A stretch of DNA of 64,000 nucleotides from Isoetes taiwanensis (lineage: Eukaryota; Streptophyta; Lycopodiopsida; Isoetales; Isoetaceae). This document shows positions 38,141 through 49,329 of the stretch, one piece after another (positions within the stretch are counted from its first letter, which is position 1; the number at the start of each line of letters is the position of its first letter). The translations under genes were made by a program, and so were the position numbers. The stretch covers positions 577,658 to 641,657 of the forward strand of contig JAJEKV010000130.1 in NCBI GenBank assembly GCA_021234155.1, read 5' to 3'. The notes under the pieces were generated by a model. The model saw only the letters and a list, made by a program, of their open reading frames with translations. It had not been told where the DNA came from and ran no database searches.

Positions 38141-41100
38141 CTCCAAGATGCCGCTCGACGTTGAGACTCTGGAGCACCGGTTTCTTTTGATTGTCCGTGA
38201 GAGGTTCAACCAACGGCCGCCCTCATACACAAGGTTTGTTTAACAAGCATTGGACCGATGTATCCTCTTGGGGTCCTATTCAATGCACATTCCCACCAAA
38301 CATGGGGCATTCCAGTCTGGTTCTCGGGTTGGCTCTCGTGGACGATATGGGAGCTGCCGCAGATTGCATCTTTTCGTGGCATTTATTCATCTGCATCACA
38401 GGCATAGGCCTGTGAAAAGATACTGCAGCCTAGTGTTCATCCTGAATCGAATGATAGGAACGACTGTGATGGTATCTTTAAATTAGATTTTACCGCACTT
38501 CCTATTTCGAGAGGTACAGGCTCAGGCCTGTGGCACCTTGCCGGCCATCACCCATTTGAGAATATGTACCTTAAAATTTTATCCGATTAATAAACTTTTA
38601 CCGTCCTTCCGTAAAAGCAGAGAGAACTAGTTTGAATATAACATCATCTCCATGTCATGTAAAATCTATTGTCTGGATAATGGGAGCATCAGATAGCTAG
38701 ATTTCAAGAAAGCCTGAGGTCTTGGAAGGTGAGAATAAAATACATATTACTTTATCTAAATCAAGCTGTAGCTTTCTTATTAATGATTAATTGTTATGTG
38801 TAAATATTATAATACACTTAAAATTATGCAATGATTATTAATCACTATTAAACATCATAATAATTTTAACTCAAAATTACAATGTCAATAAACCAAAGAT
38901 GATAATGACCAAATAACAATATGATAAACTTTGATAAATTAAATGGTACTAAGATCATACAGGAGTTTCAAGCAACGATCCGCATGGCGGATCACCCGCC
39001 GCCGCTCGGGCATTGTCCATGCACGTCACCGGGAAAATGACAAACAGCAAAACGTAAAATCCAATCCATCCAACTGAACCATCCATCGCATTGTTTTATC
39101 ATTTTTTATGGGCTTCTCCCAGATTCTCCGCCTGGATCCGCGGATATACACCTTTCCCTTCTGGTATCCTGGCTTGAGGATTTTCTATTCGGGCCTTTCA
39201 CTCTAGATTTCTTCAGTAGGGATCAGTAGCTTGACATATTAAATCTTCCTCCAAGTAGAACTGCTGAGGAAACAAATGTAGGGAATTCAATTAAGATGAA
39301 TAAGAAATCTAGAGGAAGGAAGGATGGTACCGTTTAAATTTATTTAGCTTATTGCTTCAACAAATCACCGGCCTCATTTGCCCATCCCATCTCATTACCG
39401 CTCATTGCGAGAGGTCGATCATTACGCAGTTTCCGCGATCGCGTAAAGCTATCAAAGGATCTATCTGCTTGCCGTGATACTCAGTAAAAACTAACTATTC
39501 TTTTTCTTTGTGTAGCTTGAAGAGTGCTTAGAGGCTGTTCGCTGCTCCTAAATTTTCCGCACTCCACGATTCTAATATTCTCTCTCTGCCTCCATTTTGG
39601 GGCTTCAACCGGCTCATTTTGGCATCAAGGTTCTGCTAAATTCCGGAAACATGAGTAGAGCATATCATTGGTTCTCATTTTGCACTGGTATAAATCTTGA
39701 AAACGTAGAGAAGAGCATATCATTGATAGGTTTGCTTATCGGATCTTCTCAAAAACCGATGAAGAAATGTTTATTTCAGATTCAAAGCATTTGAGTTGCT
39801 TCGGAGCCGCCTGTGGTAAGATTCGCTACTGTGGTTTTTTATTTTATCAGAACGAATCGTTGTTCTTGGTTAAGACCTTTGAGTTTACTGAGTTGTTTTC
39901 GCCTCCGGTGGCCTCTTTTTTCGCGAGTTTTTCCTCCTCCGCGTTCACGACACCATAAGAGCCCGGCCCCGCCAACCCATGAGGAAAACGCGCTTTGAAC
40001 GTGTTGATTGCTGCACCCAAGACCATGTCCTCGCTCGTCAGCTCGACTCGAATTTTTTCACAGAAATGCTGGAATTAATGTTTTTCATTGCAATGAGGTG
40101 AGTTTATGATGGAAACATGCAAATCGCGCCGAATTTTGAACCATGGTCTTTAAACTCAGATATTTAGTCCAGCCTATGAATGAAATATTTAACTAACATC
40201 GCGATCTTCTTACATTCTCGCCATGCGAATACACAAGATTTGACATATAGATAAATCGTAAAGTGGCTGGGTAAGCAGGGTCTCTATCAATGCGGCGGTA
40301 ATCATCATGACATATTTTTATCCAGTATTCTGATTTACAAAAATACTAAGGTCTCCACTCGAGATAGCTATCACTCATGAAGATGCCTATTATTTGTTGG
40401 TTCGTTTCTTAATGCAGTACAAACAGGAGCAAATAGGTCGTTTTGGCTTCCAGCGGTCGGATTAGAATCATCTCTACTGGAGGTGAGGCACCCATGATTT
40501 GATCTCATTTATGCTATGCCCGCTTTTTGCGAAAGGTTTCATCCACGACTGGTATTTGAAAGAGTATGACTTACCGCGCTAACATGTAGAATATTTCTTT
40601 TGCCGCGATGGTTCAATGGAAACTAAAATAGCGGACTGCCATTTTTCTCGATGTGAATTGACCCAGCCTTTCTATTATATGCACCGGAAAATCATTCTTT
40701 TATGCTTTGTCCCGCACGTTCTATGCTTCTTATGTAAAAACGTTTTTGCGCGCGCCTTGGCAGAAAAAGTTTTGAACATAAGGATAAAGCTTCTTCGGCC
40801 TTTGGTGGCCGGCTTTTTAGGTACTGTATCAGCATCCTAAAGCTTTTTATATGGATTAAACTCTTTTCTTCTAATGGTTACCGAAAAGCCATAAATGAAG
40901 AGCACTTGATCTAGAAATTCGGTCTATTCAGATGGTTCAGAACTTTAAATTTATTGGTGAGGCCAGGTTAATTGTTGATTCCCACGTCCCCACCGTCCTA
41001 CTTTAGGTATAAGACACCGGATTATTGATAAACGTGCTTCAATAGTAGCAACATTATACTGCGCAGTAGCTTCAATGGCCTATAAACGAAGAGGTACTTT

Positions 41101-42225
41101 GAACTTTAAGTTTCTAACCATAAAAATGAAGATTTACCCTGCCCAGATTTGAGCATTCATTTTTGGTGATCTTAGTATGCAATTTAGCATGAGGCTATAT
41201 CATTTGTATCATAGTGCTTTTTGTAATACTTTCGGCGCTGTGTAAGGGACTCAATTGTCAATCAATCCGTAATTGATGTTCTCAAATTGTTCGGCCGCGT
41301 AGGTCCATTTCCACAGCTAAATGATCGGCCAAGGATCTCATCCGTTGATATTTTATTTTCATGTACAAACCATGTGTCCTCCGCTAGAACCAAGTTTGCT
41401 AACGCAAACGAACACAAAAGGCCAACCCTATTTGCGTGACATAAGTCTTGAACCTCCCCTTCCGCGACAACAAGCAAAGACATATTCGGTCGTATAAAGG
41501 ATGGTGCAATTCAAGATCCCTTCATGCAACACGAGTAATTACGAATACCTCATCTCGATTTGATCATCATATGGTCCTCCTTTTTGTTCTTACATAATTG
41601 GAATGCTAATGCACGCCTACATCTACAAAGTAAACAATCACGCACGCTATCAACCGGTATTTTCAGCCATCAGCCAAGCCTCCGCTATCCCAAACTCGCT
41701 GAACCTTTTGTATTCAACATCTCGGAAACGTAAGAAAAGGCTCATTGAATTTAGATGCAAGGGAAACCCATGCAAAGCTGATTACTGAGTAGTTTTTTTA
41801 TGCCGCTTTGCTTAGTGTTTCAACTGGTTGATATCCGGCGAACCGAGGTGGCGCCTCTGCATCATCCTCTCCCGCGGACCAAATATTTGTTTCATCATGT
41901 TGATTTCTATCCAGTACGTATATTTATAAAGATATCCTGCTCATGCATTTTGTGGTGTATCATTTCCACGACCTTTTAATATGGATGGCCTATGGCCACT
42001 TAAAGAGCCAGCTATGTCCTGCCGTAATGATAGTATGCGTATGTAGTAGAGAATGGTTGGAATTACACAGAGATTAGAGCTCCAAGAGAGGTGATTTAAC
42101 CAAACGTGCGATTCAACCTTTGCGAGTTCTTTAGCTATTGTGAACTAAATCAATATTCAGCAAATTCAGCCTTGCTGATATTATACTTTGCCATCATTTC
42201 TTTTATTAAAATGAGTGGCTTTGTG
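38140..42225. other. Unassigned region
   Basis: No gene recognised. AGAGCATATCATTG occurs twice at about 39,657 and 39,713. Frames at 39,813-39,998, 40,616-40,840 and 41,262-41,483 (minus) lack motifs. Confidence 0.4.
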
Positions 42226-42229
42226 GTGA

Positions 42230-42263
42230 GGAACGCCGCATATGCAGACGCATGCGGCGTTCC
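42230..42263. repeat. Perfect 12-bp inverted repeat (stem-loop)
   Basis: GGAACGCCGCAT (42,230-42,241) is followed after 10 nt by its exact reverse complement ATGCGGCGTTCC (42,252-42,263). The hairpin is GC-rich in AT-rich surroundings. It could be a foldback from a transposon insertion/excision event or an RNA hairpin. No terminator role is expected in a plant nuclear context. Confidence 0.8.
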
Positions 42264-42451
42264 ATCTCCCCCTTGCGGGACGCTTGGATTTTTTTTGAAT
42301 GGGCGGAATGTTTGGTATCCTTCAAGCCTTGAAAGCGAGGGAGCGTCAATCCGTGTAAATATCCGCCATAGCTGCTCCACATACCGGCCATATCCATGAA
42401 GCCCAGCTGAGTTCCGGCTGCCAGAGGAGCCCCATATTCGAAGTCATCTCT

Positions 42452-42487
42452 TTTGGCAAAGCTTCACATTTTGGCAAAGTTTCACAT
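42452..42487 (+). repeat. 18-bp tandem duplication
   Basis: TTTTGGCAAAGCTTCACA is followed immediately by TTTTGGCAAAGTTTCACA, one mismatch in 18. Confidence 0.8.
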
Positions 42488-43399
42488 CTGCATCGGCATC
42501 ATTTTGCAGTTCGCTTCAGCATTTCAAAGCTTACATTTTTCTGGTTCTCGATTCTGTTGGCTTTTTTGTGGACAACAGTGGTATCTCCTGAACAATTTCC
42601 TTTGTTTCTTGATATATTTGGGCACAACAGGTACATTTGCATTTTCTTCATAAGAATCGTGAATCTAAGTTGATGAACACTGATTTTCAGTCTCGGGTAG
42701 CAGCTGCACAGCGGCTAATTCATGCACTAGGGTAAGGTCTGCTCCAAGAATGGTTTGCTGCGACATGATCCGTGCTAAAGCATCATATGATTTATCAGAA
42801 ACTCTGATTCAGGTCTGTGTTGATATGTTTCACCGTTAGTGAGAACTTGCTTTTTACAAATTTTCGTTGCCTAATTTGTGTCATGTGCATTGCGGGATGC
42901 CAAGGAATGGGTGATGGAAACAAATGTAACAAGCCTGATAGACATAGCCAACTTATTTTAGCCAGCAAGGTTTAGAGTGAGCTCTTTCACGGTTCCACCT
43001 TATGAAATCCATCTGTAAATGGTTATCTAGATCTCTATTCAGTATATAGGGAGCAACAATTCATGAACATGGGAGGCATAAGAAGGACAAAGAAGGAAAT
43101 TTCACCAAAGCCTGTTCGTGCAAAACTAACATTTTCGCGCCAGTGGGCTCTAAACGAGCAATCATCTTCATCTTAGCAAACTGGATTTTTCTGTCAGGCG
43201 CGTACGCCTTCTCAAAGGCAATTTCATCACTGCCATTGAAATAAAATCACATTGCTACTCTTGCGCCTGGAGACAGCAAAGAATAATGGGCGGAAAAAGG
43301 CACATATTTCTCCCGTGTTCTTATTTATGCCTCCCTGAAAATGCACTGATGTGGTCTGAAGTGGGTATTGGTTATTAAATGTACTTGGATTAGACTTTA

Positions 43400-44120
43400 T
43401 ATTCTTCCCAAAATTCATGAACATGGAGAATTGTTCATGGTATATGAATTCTTTTGCCCAATGGTCTGGACAAACATCCTTTAATGCTAAAGCGAAGTAC
43501 TTCCCTGGTCCTCATAAGTTCACCATTGTCAATGGTTTAGCCGCAGCCTACTGCAATGGAGAATCTGTTATTCACAGGAATGCAGCCAGCAATGTAATGC
43601 TCGATAATAACTTTAACGCTCGGCTTGGAGACTGGAATTTGCAGATTGCTGAGCAAATTTATGAACCCGGAAAATACTATTACGTGGAACATCTTGCTGG
43701 CAGTATTGGCCCCTGAAGCCGTGCAAACAGGGAGGTCAACAGACAAGTTCACGTGTTCAGCTTTGAGCGGTGGACGTTAGAGGTTGTTTAGGCAGACAAG
43801 CATCAAATGATGTATTGCTGATGACGAGGTTGTTCGGTGGACTGTCGGAACTTGCACAGATGATAAACTTGGCGGATGCCGCCGACCCCTGCTTCGGAAG
43901 CGCTGGAAGTTTATGACGTTCATGAAAATGAAACCATGTTGCATGCGCTGGGTCCAGCCTGAACCACGCGTAGCAGGCTATCAATGCAGCAGTTGTGAAG
44001 ATATTAGCAGGTGAAATACACACTTCAGGCCCGGGAGCAGCCTTCTTCGCTCTCTCACATCAGATATACCATTTAAGACTATACCATTTAAGATATCTGT
44101 TGAAGATCTGCTGGTCGGAG
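43400..44120 (+). pseudogene. L-type lectin receptor-like kinase, kinase-domain remnant
   Basis: L-type lectin receptor kinases are plasma-membrane proteins with an outer legume-lectin domain and an inner Ser/Thr kinase. Here only the kinase part is visible. In frame at 43,417-43,716 are VNGLAAA (helix E), VIHRNAASNVML (catalytic loop) and NARLGDWNL (DFG position). In other phases come APEAVQTGRSTDK (43,700-43,745), VFSFERWTLEVV (about 43,753-43,790), NLADAADPCFGS (about 43,869-43,904), VHENETMLH (about 43,918-43,945) and VVKILAGEI (about 43,993-44,020). These match the typical order HRDVKASNVMLD, DFGLAR, APE, DVFSFG, LLDAADPRL, HEMETMLH, RQVVKILAGE. HRD has become HRN with loss of the loop lysine, and DFG has become DWN. 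With at least four frame changes it is non-functional as read. The lectin domain was not found upstream. Confidence 0.75.
44065..44094 (+). repeat. 15-bp tandem duplication in the kinase pseudogene tail
   Basis: ATACCATTTAAGACT is followed by ATACCATTTAAGATA. It is flanked by CAGATAT and ATATCTG, so the unit sits inside a small inverted repeat. Confidence 0.75.
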
Positions 44121-44199
44121 TCCGCGAAGCTAACATCAGCAACTCCTCAGGAAATCAGCAACTGTTCTCCAGTGAAGAGACCACTTCTTTAGGCAGCAA

Positions 44200-44905
44200 A
44201 TGCAGTTAACGAAAATATACCGGAACTCCTTGCTGTTAAGTGAGGGAAGCTGGCAGACGCATTATGTCGGAGAGTCTCATGCAGGCAACAAGTTTCATGT
44301 AAATGCAGATGTAAGATCTATTGCAGATATAATGCCCTGGTTGTTCATATTGTATTTTGCTTGAACCCATTTTAGATGAGATTCTATTAAAATGTCATCA
44401 TTGTAGAGAGCTTGATGGCATATCTCAGACAACAATGAAAAGGTGCAAAAATAGTGATGATTCGATCTTCCATGTACCCTCACATTTTGTTATCATCAAT
44501 GTTTTATATATATGGATGTTACTCCTTCCATGAAAGTCATCTCCACAAAGTTGGACAGAGTTAACAAAAATATAAATGTGGTGTTCTGTATCTTTGCACC
44601 ACCATAAATTCATTTTCTTTTGATGCATGCTTGGTATTAATTAGTTGTGTTATTCACATCGAAGAGTTTTATCTCTCTCTATAGACCATACATTGCTGGA
44701 TAGTCCAATATGTATATCTTCTATAACCATTAGCAGTATGGGAAGTCCACTTAGCCATGGTCTGCTCGCTTCAAAGCCTTTTGCTTCATCTCCATGTTCA
44801 CCGTAGAGTTCGCTAACCCCTTCTTGAGAATTATTTTCTTATCTATCTTTTCATAATAGAAGATGAGCGCTCTTCAATGATTTTTAGAACCATATTATTT
44901 GGCTC
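44200..44905. other. AT-rich DNA downstream of the kinase pseudogene
   Basis: No recognised gene. Two overlapping minus frames (44,295-44,483; 44,425-44,628) are short and without motifs. Confidence 0.5.
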
Positions 44906-44909
44906 AAAC

Positions 44910-45115
44910 GAGAACTATTTTTATGTAGTTCTTGTTGAATGTTATTTCCAGCTCAAAACAATGGCATGGAATGTAGCTTTTATTGTACACATACAGTTTT
45001 CCAAGCTACACTTGCACAATGTTAAGGTAAGATTTAAGCTTCTAGATTATTAGTTTCTTTTTGAGCCAATAATCCATTTCTGCTTATCGATGAACCTTTC
45101 TTTGTCAAGTAATAC
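44910..45115 (+). repeat. Diverged direct repeat, copy 1
   Basis: Matches 45,817-46,032 in the same orientation through GAGAACTATTTTTATG, GAATGTTATTTCC, TGTACACATA, AAGATTTAAG, TTAGATT/TAGATTA and CCATTTC-GCTTATC. Offset is 907 bp. It could be an LTR of a very small (TRIM-like) element or a segmental duplication. No TG/CA ends or primer-binding site are clear. Confidence 0.7.
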
Positions 45116-45816
45116 GTAACGAAAAGCTTCGGCATTTTCTCTCACCTTCAATCACGGGCCATACGCATTTCAGAAACAATTTAGTGCCTCATGGTAAATG
45201 TGTTTCGGTTGATCACTTATATGCCTAGCAACCGTGAACCACAAGCGCACCAACTACGCAAGCCTCCTCGATGAACAGAACATGTTGTAACTTTATCTCT
45301 GGCCCCGCCTAAGCATGCATTCATTCATGGAACCTCGCAGTTGCAAAGCTCTTGCAATAATCGCGGTAAAATTTCTTCCAACAATTTTCCTAGCAACTAG
45401 CCTAATCACAAGCCACCACCAGATTCCGCCTACAAACAAAAGTCGGCAGCAGCCTTTTATCCTGTATCATTTGCCTATTTAACATGCACCCACCATCAAG
45501 CATACCGACATTTAAAAGCATACTATCTCTATTAAGCTTTGCACTAAGGTGCCCATCATATGATCTCTACACCTGCTGCATCCATCTCTAGATATATGCA
45601 GCATTTCCAGCTGCAGCTCACCACCATTCCCACACAAGGCCATAACATTATAACCTGTCGCTATCACGCATCTAAAACGACATTTGGTTGTTTTACCAAA
45701 TGTAGGAGAAAGTGATGGAATGGTTGCGCCTCTAAGAGAGGAAACAAGTGGTGTTGACTAGCTTCCCAAAAGAGATTCCAAATTGGCTATTTGCGGAAAA
45801 AGTTAATGTCCCCATA
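45116..45816. other. Spacer between the two direct repeats
   Basis: About 700 bp with no open frame of note and no recognised motif. If the flanking repeats are LTRs this would be the non-coding interior of a TRIM-like element. Confidence 0.4.
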
Positions 45817-46032
45817 GAGAACTATTTTATGTAGTTCTGTGAATGTTATTTCCGCTCAACAATAGTATTGGAATGTACCGCTTTGGTTGTACACATATTT
45901 CCAAATTAATGACATTCCATGGAGCTATACTTAGTAATGTTATGTAAGATTTAAGTTTAGATTATATTAGTTCTTCTGAGTCAATGAAGCCATTTCGCTT
46001 ATCAAGAACTCTTTTCTTTTGTTGCATACATA
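45817..46032 (+). repeat. Diverged direct repeat, copy 2
   Basis: Shortened relative to copy 1 at many places: ATTTTATG for ATTTTTATG, TTCTGTGAATG for TTCTTGTTGAATG, TTCCGCTC for TTCCAGCTC, GTACCGCTTT for GTAGCTTT and TTTCGCTTA for TTTCTGCTTA. The pattern of losses at homopolymers and CAGC/CTGC sites is informative about sequence quality. Confidence 0.7.
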
Positions 46033-47180
46033 ATCAAAAGCCACTCTATTACATCTATAGGCATAATTACATTTTGTAGCTCTTATTGCACCTTATAAAG
46101 TCCATTACCCTAGCCATTCCATCAAAGTTCAATGTCTCTAAGCATTGTCGCGGCACACGCTTCTAGTAACTATTATCTTCAATTCCACGTGAAGAAACCA
46201 TATTTATTTGTCACATTACGAAATTGCATTGATGAACTATACTGTATAACTAGACATGGTTTGTAAACTTTTTGGCCCACATATCGATATTGATTTCTCG
46301 TGAATTGGTTTTGCACCACCTCTAAAAATCATACTACTCAATTTTAGTCCTACGGGCCTTTGAAGGCGTGAGGCAAATGAACCTTCAAAATTTGAGCTGA
46401 AAACTCCATTTCCACCGGCAGTGGATGTGGGCTACCAAGGTAGGTAGGAAAAACTTGTATCCTAGGATTGACATCTCTAATAACAAACCAGAATCAAAGG
46501 CCCAAAGCCTGGTGGCGCAGAACCTTCTTGCAATTCATGGAGGTAGACTGGAAATAGTGCTTAGCGAGGAGGTTGTGTTTCAAAATAATATGCCCAGCGA
46601 AGCTGCAAACACGTTTTGATGGAGCTGCTCCTGCTGTTGACAATCATCTAGACATGTCCAACAGTGAACTAGCTGTATCTACAAGACCTCAAAATCCTCC
46701 TCACATTGTATAGGCTTCAAGTGCTATACCTTTTGGCATTGAATGGTACCTTGAATAGTACAGATTCAAACATTCAAAAGTCAAACTCGTTACGTGTGTG
46801 TCTACATCACAAATCTTTGACATCCTGGATTACATTTTCAAACATCACCCAACCACAAAACAATGACCTTTGGCATCAACATCTATACATTTACAAATGT
46901 CGCTAACTCTCGTTTCTAATAATCATTTATAACACGATTTTAGACATTAAACACCACGAGCGGTGCGAATATATCACTATCGCGAGTAAATGCATACAGA
47001 TTATTGTAGCCGTGGTGGATAAAAGTCGTCAACCCATCAGCAGTATAAGGTCGATGCATTGAGTGGCGACTGCTCTGCGGATGCCACCGCAGCGGCACGC
47101 GAACCCAGCCATAGGAGATCTGAATCAGTTAGTGGCGGATGTCGTGTCAACATCAACAGATAACCAGGAGTTCAACAGAT
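46033..47180. other. Unassigned DNA, possible second kinase-tail scrap
   Basis: Frames at 46,425-46,619 (ISNNKPESKAQSLVA, IHGGRLEIVL) and in another phase to 46,712 (FDGAAPAVDNHLDMS) are compatible with the extreme C-terminal part of a receptor kinase, where a WVW-LH-GRLLE block is followed by a non-conserved tail. The match is too weak to call. No other gene is seen. Confidence 0.3.
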
Positions 47181-47182
47181 AA

Positions 47183-47632
47183 CTAGAGTGAGCATTTCCT
47201 TATTGGGCCCCCTAGTGATATGGCATCAAATCTGGTCTTCCACCATGCATCAACGATCAGATATGATGCAAGGGGGACTGAATAAGGAAGGCTAGCCCTA
47301 GAGGTGGATAAAGTCATGTCAATGCAAGAGGCCTTATGGAAGATAAGGCCAACTAGTGGTGGATATTTTTCATTCACCACATTTGACATGGCCCCAGTGC
47401 AGGATGTAAAATATTGCGTCCAACAAATCTGGTCATGCAAGATCAAGCCTTCTTGGTGCCAAGACAAACAAACATGGGCGTCAATCTTGTAAGGCATTTC
47501 ATAATCTGGCCAGATGATTTCATCTCTTGTAGCACATGGGTGAGAACAGCAAGGGCGAATATTATCCTGATTTAACAAAACAACATGTAAATTGTGTTCT
47601 GAAAAAACACTTTGCCTTATCCAATGATCCAT
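47183..47632 (-). CDS. 149-codon frame, doubtful
   Basis: A long uninterrupted minus-strand frame lying just upstream of, and opposite to, the 394-codon gene. It contains ten cysteines and many tryptophans and histidines, which can also arise when the reverse strand of coding DNA is read. A 62-codon plus frame (47,304-47,492) overlaps it. One possibility is that the plus strand here holds the 5' exons of the downstream gene and this frame is only its shadow. No family recognised. Confidence 0.2.
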   Translation of the reverse strand: MDHWIRQSVFSEHNLHVVLLNQDNIRPCCSHPCATRDEIIWPDYEMPYKIDAHVCLSWHQEGLILHDQICWTQYFTSCTGAMSNVVNEKYPPLVGLIFHKASCIDMTLSTSRASLPYSVPLASYLIVDAWWKTRFDAISLGGPIRKCSL

Positions 47633-47789
47633 TCTATAATGGGTAAGAGGTCATATCTTGCCCTTTGGTTTTGAGTTAATGATAATATTACGAGTCAGGA
47701 GGGTGAAATAGCCTGACAAGAAACTTTGTAATGAGAGTGGTAAGGAATGAGAATGGTAGGATGGTTATGTTCACGCACCAGAGCCACAT

Positions 47790-49021
47790 GTTGAGGGATC
47801 CTTCCGTCAAGGTGGCAATGTGACATTGTTGCAAACATGACAGTCAATTGGGGTTTGAGCATCAGAAGCTGCAGCTCGCTTTATGATAAGGGACCAAACA
47901 TATGTCGTTACACAAGTCAGATTATCGCTTCAAAGGAAGGTGGTAATGTCACCTTCAAGGTTCTCCTAGCAGAAGTACCCTTTATGAAGAATGGCATTGC
48001 TAGTGATGTTAAGTATCTTATTAATTGGGTAAGCAATGCCAACACCTCTGGAGCAGTGGGAGAAAAATGGCAAATTGAGAAGAGGAATGAAGATAGCTGG
48101 TACTACTTTAATCCTCTTCTTGATACTACCTGCAGCAATAAGATGTCAATAGGCTATATACCTGATATGGCTGCTTTTTTGCATAACAGCTATGTAGAAT
48201 GCAGCTGTGTGGGTAATGTATGTATCAAGATAAGATATTCTTATCCAATTTACACGGGGGTTTTCAAAGATGCAGGTGGTTGTAAGGATCTTAACTCTTA
48301 CTGGTTACCATTAAGTGGTGGAGTATGGCTCTACTCTTATAGTACCAAATCAAATGTTTTTCATTACATCAACTCCATTGTCGAGTTGGATGGCATGAAT
48401 GACACTACTGTCGCAAAAATGGATGCTTTCCGGATCTGTTTTGAGGGATTTATAGACAGCAACAAAACTCAAAGCATCCAGGATGCTTGTCCTAATTATA
48501 ACTTTATCAAATATAATGAAACATATTCGAGTTCTAATCTGCAGATAGTATACTACGCACATCTAGTCTCTCAAAGTGTTCAGAAAGCTGTAGAAAGTGG
48601 GGATGACTGCCAAGAGGGCAGTGCAACTGATAAGGTATGCTCCTCTGACCTTCTAACTGATCTTGAAAAGCAAGAAATACGCGGCATAATAGCAAAATCC
48701 GGGCAGTTGCAAGAAGTAAGGGATTATGCCAAAAATCAATGGCAAAGCATAGCCTCCAAACGCCACACAGTTTACTTGGATATCATAACAGCTTTGTTGG
48801 CTGTGCTTACTACAACAACAATTATTTTTAGTGAGGCATTGGTGACAACAGAGCAGAAGATTGTTGACTGTGTCCACTGGATTTTCAGGATGTTCAAAGC
48901 TAAAAGGGAAATGGTAGATGGAATAGAAGGAGAGAGAAAAGATAATAGAAATTTGTCTTCATGGATGATCATTGCTGGCAGAGAAGCAATAAGGCTTGTT
49001 CTATTGGTTGGAGTGATGTAA
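47790..49021 (+). CDS. Cysteine-rich glycoprotein with membrane segment, family unknown
   Basis: This is the longest intact frame of the window: 394 codons from ATG 47,837 to TAA-type stop at 49,019-49,021. The first about 310 residues look extracellular or lumenal, with eleven cysteines (positions 12, 23, 99, 122, 124, 129, 149, 201, 218, 258, 268) and five N-glycosylation sequons (N37, N69, N188, N209, N227). A hydrophobic segment at about 314-336 (DIITALLAVLTTTTIIF) follows, then a charged stretch and a second, shorter hydrophobic end. No signal peptide is present. The frame stays open upstream of the ATG for about 14 codons back to a TGA near 47,792, and the residues just before it (CDIVANMT) add a sixth sequon, so the ATG is probably internal. 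An upstream exon carrying the signal sequence is likely missing from this model. I do not recognise the family. Codon reading is clean, unlike most of the window, which suggests a real, unmethylated gene. Confidence 0.65.
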
Positions 49022-49120
49022 GAATGAAATTATTATAATGCTTGGAAGAGCTTGCGGCAGTGAGATTGAAACCACAGGGCTGCTTGGAGTCAAACTTATC
49101 ACTACCAAGCAAGGAAGAAC

Positions 49121-49324
49121 ATGGTATTTCTTGTCACCACTACTTCAACTATTGAGGTGAAAACTATAAACACTACGCTTATTTGTCTCAGCGCCATCCT
49201 CTTGCCATACCTGTTAGTTGTAATGTACTTTAGCCACTCACATGTGAAGCAAAGTCCTCTACTTGCAAATACCAAGGCCAGTAAAACCAAGGTAAACAGT
49301 TTGGAAGAGCCACCTCTTCCTTGA
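49121..49324 (+). CDS. Possible C-terminal membrane exon of the upstream gene
   Basis: A 67-codon plus frame, 100 bp after the stop of the 394-codon frame. It has a strong hydrophobic segment (LICLSAILLPYLLVVM) followed by a polar tail ending EEPPLP. Its distance and strand, and the fact that the upstream frame ends inside a hydrophobic stretch (AIRLVLLVGVM), suggest that both belong to one membrane protein joined by splicing or separated by a frame error. On its own it could also be an independent small membrane protein. Confidence 0.4.
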   Translation: MVFLVTTTSTIEVKTINTTLICLSAILLPYLLVVMYFSHSHVKQSPLLANTKASKTKVNSLEEPPLP

Positions 49325-49329
49325 AAATG

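Noticed and set aside
44910-46032. Complete 907-bp tandem duplication
   Set aside because: Similarity ends after about 210 bp; the following 700 bp in each copy do not align by eye.
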